In this document: positions 57,916 through 64,000 of the stretch, in pieces
Numbering within the stretch: position 1 is the first letter of the stretch
Layout of the letters: each line of letters opens with the position of its first letter
From: Anaeramoeba ignava
Taxonomy: Eukaryota > Metamonada > Anaeramoebidae
Assembly (NCBI GenBank): GCA_028826165.1
Contig: JAPDFW010000073.1
Location: forward strand, 281,501 to 345,500
DNA length: 64,000 nucleotides
Reading direction: 5' to 3'
Translations under genes and position numbers: made by a program
The notes under the pieces: model-generated
What the model was told of the DNA's origin: nothing
The model's database searches: none
Seen by the model: only the letters and a program-made list of their open reading frames with translations

Positions 57916-60900
57916 CTAAATTTTTTCAAGAGCTTTCTCAATTGAATTCATTTCTTCTTCACAAAATAATTTCTCAAGAATGTTTCTTAGATTTAAATCT
58001 GAATAATTTTGTAATAGATTTTTAGTTCCCAAGACAAAATATTCAGCTCCATTTGAATCTTCTTGATTCTCAATTCTTTGTGCATGAATCAATAAAGAAA
58101 AAACAACTTCATCTTCATTTTCATCTTCATTTTCATCAATTGATTCATAATTGAAAATAATATCTTCTGAAATATCAAGTATTTTAATACAAAGAATAAA
58201 ACTTCTTGACCAAACCAAATTCATTGAACCAAATGGATCAATTTCTGAAATCATTCTTGATAATCCAATCAAACATTCATTTTTATCAATTTCATCTTCA
58301 ATTTGACTGCAATTTGTTTCAATAATTTCTTCAAAAAATTCACTAAATTTTTTATTTGAATATTCTATCAATTCTATTGCTTTTTGAGTTTCATATTTAC
58401 CAATAAAATCTAAAACAAATATTGTAAACAATCGATTATATTTTGATATTTTGCATTGATTTAATCCATTTAAAAGTTTCTCAAAAATTTCTCCAATAAA
58501 TTGATTAAATTGCATTCTATTCCAAAAAAAACAAAAATAAAAATAATTACTAAAATAAATCAATTTGAAATTTTCAATTCAAAAACTTACAAATCAAATT
58601 GTTTTGAAATTAACAAAAGAAGTTCAAATCCAAATTCTTGAATTTTTGAAATTTCTAAACATTTACAAATAATAATCCAAAGTTGATTAAATACATTTTC
58701 TATTTCTTGATATGGTATTGAGAATTGAGTTATAAAAGAAGAAATAAACCGATTCATACAAGGAATTAATGAATAATTTTTTGAAACAATTTGTTCATGA
58801 AATGATTGTAAAATGAAAGAAAAAAAATTGGAAAATTTGACGAAATGATCTTGATTTTCATTTCCAAAAAATTCCATAATTTGTGAAGCAATTTGAATTG
58901 AATATTCTGCAAGTTGCTCATTATTATTGAAAAAAGTGAAATCAATCATTTGAAATTCTTTTTCAACAAATTCTGTAGAAACCATTTTCCTCTCAAATAC
59001 TATTGAATTGAAAACTGAAAGTAATTCAAAAACATAATAATTAAATTGTGAATTTTGAGAGTTTTTGATTAGCATTTCTACAACTCTACAAATTTGAATA
59101 AATAAATCATTAGCATAATTGAATATAAATTCTTTTGAAAGAAGAACAACAGTTAAAATTGCTAATTTATCAAAAAGAAAATGAAATGATAATTTTAATT
59201 GGAAATCAAAGTTTTTTTTTTTTTTTTTGCTTGAAAAATTGAAAATAAATCACCTTTCATTATAATTTCATTTAATTCATTTTCTTTTTCAAAAATATTC
59301 CATAAATTATTGAGCATTTCTTTGTAATAAATTTCAATAATTTCTCCTTTGAAATTCTTTGAGAATTTTCTTGATATATAAAACAACAATTTATCTATCA
59401 CATAAGCTGTATAAGTTTGGATTGCATAATTTGGGAATTGAAGTATTTTTATCAAAACAAGTAAAACTTGTTTAAAAATATCAAATGAAAAATTCTTTTT
59501 AAAAGTGAAAATGAACTTCAAACTATCCAAAACTAAAACACTATTGAAATTATCAAAACCATCATTTTCAAACTCTGGAAGAATAAATTCCTTCAAAATA
59601 TTCTCAACTGAATCGATATCCAAGTTTTTCCAAAGTGATAATAATAGATTAATTGAGATATTTTTGAATTCCCAATTTTCTTTTGGATTTTCTTGATATT
59701 TTTGGAAATGAAAATCAATTAAAGAAATTATTAAATTGAGACTAGATGTGTTCAATGAGCTATATTCTTGAACAAATTCAATAACAGCTCCTTTTCTAGT
59801 CAGTGAATCTTCATGACATCCTTCAATTTCCCATCTAATAAAATCTAATTGCTCATTTGTATTTATAGGAAAATTCTCTGTAAAATTAATATTTGGAACG
59901 ATAATCTTTTCAAATAAATTTTGTTGGTAATCTTCTTGTAAAATTTTTAAATTTTCAATCTTAAATTTTCTACATAAAATTGAGAAAAAATTTGTTCCAT
60001 AAATAAAAACCTATTGAATAAATATTAAATATTAAATATTAAAAATCAATATTAAATATTAATATAATTCCTTTTATTAATAATAACTTTATCAAATTTT
60101 TGTTCATTATCTGTATTAAGCAGAATATTAAATACAATTTCAATAAGAATTGAAGAATAATTTTCCATTTCAGTTGGATTTCTTATTGTAATAATTTTCA
60201 GAAATTTAATCAAAGAAACTTGGAATTTAATAAAATTTTCATCCTTTTTTTTTTAATTAATAAATTAAAATAAATTTTAAATTATTGTTGTTTTTAAAAA
60301 TTACAGTTGAAAAATTTGAATTGATTATAATTTTAGAAAAACTTGAAATTAATTCCTCCATATTTTTAAAATTGTTTCTTGGAATTCCATGGAAAAATAT
60401 TGAATAAAATATCTAAAACAAAGAAATTGTTTTTTTTGCCATTAATTAAAATTAAAGAAGATTCAGAACAAAAAGAAAAATCACTTTTAAAATTAATCTT
60501 AATATTTGAATTAAATCATCTACAGGTTGAATTGAATAATTTTCCACAATCAAATTAAATAATTGAAACAAAGAATTACAACTCTGAATAACTTCATTAA
60601 TTTCCTTTTCAAATTCCAAATTCATTGAATAATATTTATATCTAAAAAAAAAACAAATATTTTTTTTATTCTCTTCTTTTTAATCATTCAAATTTTTGGT
60701 TTTTTTCTTTTTTGAAAATTAAAAGATTTTTCACTTTTTTAAAATGGAATGAAGTATAAAACAAATGATCTTAATTTTTCCCAAATCATCATTATTTAAA
60801 TTCAATACAAGTTCCTGATTTTTTTTTTTTTTTGAATAATAAATTTTTTCTTTCTTTTAAAATGATCTAAAATATTATATTAAATACTGATAAAAGAGAA

Positions 60901-61409
60901 CTCCAATTTATTGGGAATTCATTTTGAGATATTATTCTAATAATCTCTACAAGTTGTTTTTGTATTCTAAATTGTGAATTAAATACAAGTAATAAAATAT
61001 TTTCTTTGATAAAATCAATTTCATTTTGAGCAACTTGAATTTTCTTTTAAAAATTAAAAAGAAATTTAATAATTAAATTTATGATAAAATTTTTAGTTAT
61101 TTTTATGTACTTGTTCAAAATGTTGTTTTAAGATATTTTTTAGCCATAAAATTGAGGCTAATTTTATTGATTGTGAAACATTTTGTTGCAAAAAATTAAA
61201 TAAATCTGTTACAAAATTAGATTTTTTTTGAAATGAATCCAAATCAATTAAAATTTCTATTTATATTTTTTTTTTCAAATTAAATTAAATTTTTAAATTT
61301 TTTTTTAATTTAATTTTTATTTACGTTTTTGAGTTTCTTGATTATTTGGAATTAAAGTTTGTTTAAAAATATTTTCTAAAAAATTAAATATTTGATTTTT
61401 TTCTTGCAT
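57916..61409 (-). CDS. CSE1: Exportin-2 / CSE1 (CAS), importin-alpha re-exporter, 9 exons
   Basis: Exons 61409-61325, 61256-61111, 61043-60888, 60814-60735, 60641-60485, 60412-60305, 60243-60088, 60010-58591 and 58516-57916; about 969 residues against 971 in human CSE1L. Recognisable blocks in family order: QSIKLASILWLKN, FRIQKQLVEIIRIISQNEFPINW, HSILKKYKYYSMNLEFEKEI, FIRWEIEGCHEDSLTRKGAV, ENPKENWEFKNISINLLLSL, IQTYTAYVIDKLLF, NYYVFELLS, YNRLFTIFVLDFIGKYETQK, DKNECLIGLSRMISE. The HEAT-repeat protein carries importin-alpha out of the nucleus with Ran-GTP. In exon 8 the frame slips once in a run of 13 A (sense) at 59216-59229; one base restores it, so an assembly error is likely. The human-like C-terminus is shortened by an acidic ENEDENEDE insert region. 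Confidence 0.9.
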
Positions 61410-61523
61410 TTTAATTTTAAAAACAAAATGAAAAAATGAAAAAAAATAATTTTGGATTTTTTTCATTTTTTCATTTTTTCATTTTTTTATTTTCTAATTA
61501 ACAAAAAAAAAAAAAAAAGAAAA
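61410..61523. promoter_or_regulatory. Divergent promoter between CSE1 and muskelin
   Basis: Only 114 bp separate the two start codons. On the plus strand TTTTTTTCATTTTTTCATTT precedes muskelin, followed by a poly-A leader; on the minus strand TTTTTTTTCATTTTTTCATTT precedes CSE1. Each gene thus has its own T-block, arranged head to head. Confidence 0.5.
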
Positions 61524-63252
61524 ATGGAAGAAAAAAAAGACTTAAATTTTTTAAAATCAACCAAACTTGTTTTAAATTATCTTGAAGAAAAAAAATACAC
61601 AAAATTAAAAACAAAACTTGAAAAAATTGCAAATATTGAAAAAAAAGCATTTCCAATTGAAATGAAAGAAAAAATTTTAAAAGGAGAATTTGAAACAGTT
61701 GAAAAAATGATAAAAAATTGCGATCCAAATGAATTATTTAAAGAATATTTAGAATTACAAAAACAAAGTTGGCAAATTGAGTTGAATAATCAAATAGAAG
61801 AAATTCCATTTCCTAGAGTAAATCAAAGCATGTGTTATGATGAAAAAAATGGAGTGATTTATTTACTTGGAGGAGATGATTCAATTGATCAATATAATGA
61901 TTTTTGGAGTTTTGATTTAAATACAAAAAAGTGGAGTTTAATTGATAATCATTTCCATTATATTAATGATTCAAATCAAAAGGAAATTGTTGATTCAAGT
62001 TTTAATGGATATTATAAGTTGTTTTTTGACTCAAAAAATGGGAAATTATATGCTTTCCAAATTTTAATTGATTCTCAATCCGATCAAGAAGAGAATTTCA
62101 AATTTTTTCAATATCAATTCGAAATGAATGTTTGGAAAACGATTGAATTTGAAAAAAAAGGTGATTTCCTGCTATTCAAGCATATTTATAATGAAATATT
62201 ATTTGATTCAAATGAAGGAAAATGTTATTGTTTTTGTGGAAATGAATTCCAAATTAATTCCTTTTATTGTTTTGATCTTAATAATTTGAATTGGATTCGA
62301 CTCAAAGAAATGAATCCAGAAAAAGAAGATGATTTCCAATTTTTTGTAGATAGAAATGATTGTAGTTTAATGATAGATGAAAATAATTTTGGCAAAAAAG
62401 TAAATTAAAAATTAATATAAAATTTATAATTAAAAAAAATTAATATTAAAATTAAAACTAAAACTAAAACAGACGATAATTATATGTGGAGGTTGTGGTA
62501 ATGATTTCCGTTCTGATTTGGTTCTTTATGATATTCAAAAAGGAAAAATTTCAACTCTTCATGAAAATATTTACAATTATGGAATCCAAAAAAATTCAAT
62601 GATTTATGGATTCAATAACGAAAAAGATGGTGAAATTTATATTTTAGCAATGAATAATGAAAGAAACATCAAAATTCCACAAAGAGAATTATGGAATTAT
62701 TCGATCAAATTGAATAAATGGAAAAAATGCAATTTAGAAACAAAATTCAACAAATCAAACCGAGAATTGAGTTGCAATATTACTCAAAGTTCAATGATTT
62801 ACGATCCAAAATCAAACTCAATATTTTCTTTTTTTGGCATTTTTCACAATCAATATCAAAAAGAAAATTCCGAAAAAAATTACTTTCCTGATCAATTTGA
62901 ACTTATTTCACCTTTTCATCCTCAAATTCAAATTCAAAAAAAAAAAGATCCAAAAATTCTTTTGGATGAAATTATTTTTGCTTTAAGAAAAAGAGCTTTT
63001 AAAGAAATGATTTATTCTCATACAAAAGAAGAGTCAACAAAATATTTTCAAGAAATGATTCAACCTTTATCGATTAAAGAAGATTTTTTTTCAAAAGAAG
63101 AAATGAAGAAATTGATTCAAAAACTTTATTTAAATGAAAAAATGAAAAAAAATAATGGATTGAAAAGAATTAAGAAAAGAAAGAAATTATCCGATTATTT
63201 ATTTAAATTTTTTCCTGAACAAGTTAAAGAGAAAATAGTTGATTTTCTTTAA
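61524..63252 (+). CDS. Muskelin-like kelch protein with LisH/CTLH region
   Basis: Exons 61524-62399 and 62473-63252 give 551 residues; the ATG at 61524 follows an A-rich leader. Residues ~8-35 (KSTKLVLNYLEEKKYTKLKT) are LisH-like and ~40-95 (AFPIEMKEKILKGEFETVEKMI, LFKEYLELQKQSWQIEL) match the CTLH segment of muskelin just before its kelch repeats. Kelch blades include PRVNQSMCYDEKNGVIYLLGG, YNDFWSFDLNTKKW, CYCFCGNEFQINSFYCFDL, IIICGGCGNDFRSDL. The C-terminus (ILLDEIIFALRKRAFKEMI, STKYFQEMIQPLS, LFKFFPEQVKEKIVDFL) matches the muskelin tail. Muskelin is a substrate-side subunit of the GID/CTLH ubiquitin ligase. The N-terminal discoidin domain of animal muskelin (~150 residues) is absent. Confidence 0.85.
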
Positions 63253-63510
63253 TCAATTCAAATTCAATAAAAACAAAAACAAATAAAAATAAAAATAAAA
63301 ACAAAAACAAAAATAAAAATAAAAATAAAAATAAAAATAAAAATTAAAAATAAAAATTAAAAATAAAAATAAAAATAAAAACAAAAATAAAAATAGAATT
63401 AAATTAAAAATAATTTTTCTTGAAAAATAAAAACTTCAGTATTTCTTTATAAAACTTTCAAAAAGAAAAACAAAACATTGAATTCAAAAAAAAAATATAA
63501 AAGTGGAATA
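63253..63510. repeat. A-rich spacer with AAAATA/AAAACA units
   Basis: AAAAACAAAAATAAAAATAA type repeats between convergent genes (63270-63410), then unstructured AT. No gene. Confidence 0.65.
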
Positions 63511-63738
63511 TTATTTAATTTTTCTTGGAGTTGCTTTAAAATCTACAACTTCAGTTGTTGATGATTCTCCATTTGGAAATTGTGTATACATTTTCACAAG
63601 ATCTCCTGGAACATCTTCAGACATCCAAACTAAATGAGTTGTTCTTTCTGAATCATCGTTAATTGTAAATCCTTGATATTTTATGCATTTTACTGATTTT
63701 TTAGATACTCTAATTTCGTCATTTAATTTAATTACAAC
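63511..63738 (-). CDS. Last exon of an unrecognised protein
   Basis: A 228-bp exon after an AG acceptor at 63739-63740 reads 75 residues to a TAA: VVIKLNDEIRVSKKS, VKCIKYQGFTINDDSERTTH, LVWMSEDVPGDLVKMYTQF, PNGESSTTEVVDFKATPRK. Balanced, non-repetitive composition and position next to an AT array, as in the other introns here, support a real exon. The alternating hydrophobic pattern suggests a beta-sandwich-like end, but I do not recognise the family. The rest of the gene lies beyond the right edge. Confidence 0.6.
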   Translation of the reverse strand, partial: VVIKLNDEIRVSKKSVKCIKYQGFTINDDSERTTHLVWMSEDVPGDLVKMYTQFPNGESSTTEVVDFKATPRKIK

Positions 63739-63740
63739 CT

Positions 63741-64000
63741 AAAATTTAAATTTAAATATTTTTTCAATTTAATTTAAATATTCAAATTAAATATTCAATT
63801 TAAATATTCAAATTAAATATTTTTTCAATTTAAATATTCAATTTAAATATTTTTTCAATTTAAATATTCAATTTAAATATTTTCGGAATTTAAATATTTT
63901 TGGAATTTAAATATTTTCAATTGAATTTAAATATTTTTTCAATTTAAATATTTTTTCAATTTAAATATTTTTGGAATTTAAATATTTTTTGAATTTAAAT
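63741..64000. repeat. AATTTAAATATTTTTTC array, intron of the right-edge gene
   Basis: Units of TTTTTCAATTTAAATATT and TTTGGAATTTAAATATT reach the window end. Confidence 0.8.

Noticed and set aside
1-64000. tRNA, rRNA or other structured RNA genes; transposase or reverse transcriptase ORFs
   Set aside because: No GC-richer island of tRNA size with cloverleaf arms and no mobile-element motif was found by eye; a covariance-model scan could still find one.

Overview
This is extremely AT-rich nuclear DNA from a protist. The support is eukaryotic-only genes (actin, calmodulin, Rheb, AP-1 mu, exportin-2, COMMD10, DCAF7, muskelin, EML), GT-AG introns that split conserved domains, no operons and the standard code (TAA and TGA both end intact genes). 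Base composition, BTB-TLDc and ankyrin-BTB gene families, lysosomal thiol reductases and Rheb suggest a free-living amoeboid protist; an Anaeramoeba-like anaerobe is my best guess, but the sequence alone does not fix the taxon.

Layout. 1-13 kb: the 5' part of an ELMO-domain gene whose intron is an 11-bp array, an eight-exon C2-EML fusion gene, and a divergent GILT-like gene, all on the minus strand. 13-17.8 kb: a ~145-bp satellite, a Rheb-like GTPase, a second GILT-like gene and a frameshifted FAR-17a/AIG1-like membrane protein, all plus. 17.8-25.6 kb: a twelve-exon gene for an unrecognised ~1,256-residue protein and a small acidic protein, both minus. 25.6-28.6 kb: an 11-bp array and the alpha-type mitochondrial or hydrogenosomal processing peptidase gene. 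28.6-51.4 kb: a duplication-rich accessory region. It holds three arrays of one ~144-bp satellite, two BTB-TLDc genes (the second broken), a BTB remnant, two calmodulin-like genes, COMMD10, two tandem ankyrin-BTB-BTB genes (both broken) and a frameshifted actin. 51.4-64 kb: a compact housekeeping stretch with AP-1 mu, DCAF7, a TAF1A-like gene, exportin-2/CSE1, muskelin and the last exon of an unknown gene.

Three features unify the window. (1) Introns and spacers are filled with AT tandem arrays of 6, 11, 12 or 18 bp, or with satellites of about 145 or 168 bp. Splicing these arrays out restores conserved proteins at close to family length (CSE1 969 residues, DCAF7 348, AP-1 mu 426, COMMD10 204). 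(2) Almost every gene on either strand has a T-rich block with CATTTTTT repeats just upstream of its ATG, which looks like a shared core promoter. (3) Several genes carry one- or two-base frame breaks. Those in poly-A/T of single-copy housekeeping genes look like assembly errors; those in the actin, ankyrin and BTB-TLDc copies look more like real decay.

Functionally the genes cover vesicle traffic and lysosome (AP-1 mu, ELMOD, GILT, COMMD10), cytoskeleton (actin, EML), TOR signalling (Rheb), ubiquitin ligase adaptors (DCAF7, muskelin, BTB proteins), nuclear transport (CSE1) and organelle protein import (MPP alpha). I saw no mobile-element ORF, CRISPR array, tRNA or rRNA. Exon limits were read by eye from splice signals and protein similarity known to me, not from a search.
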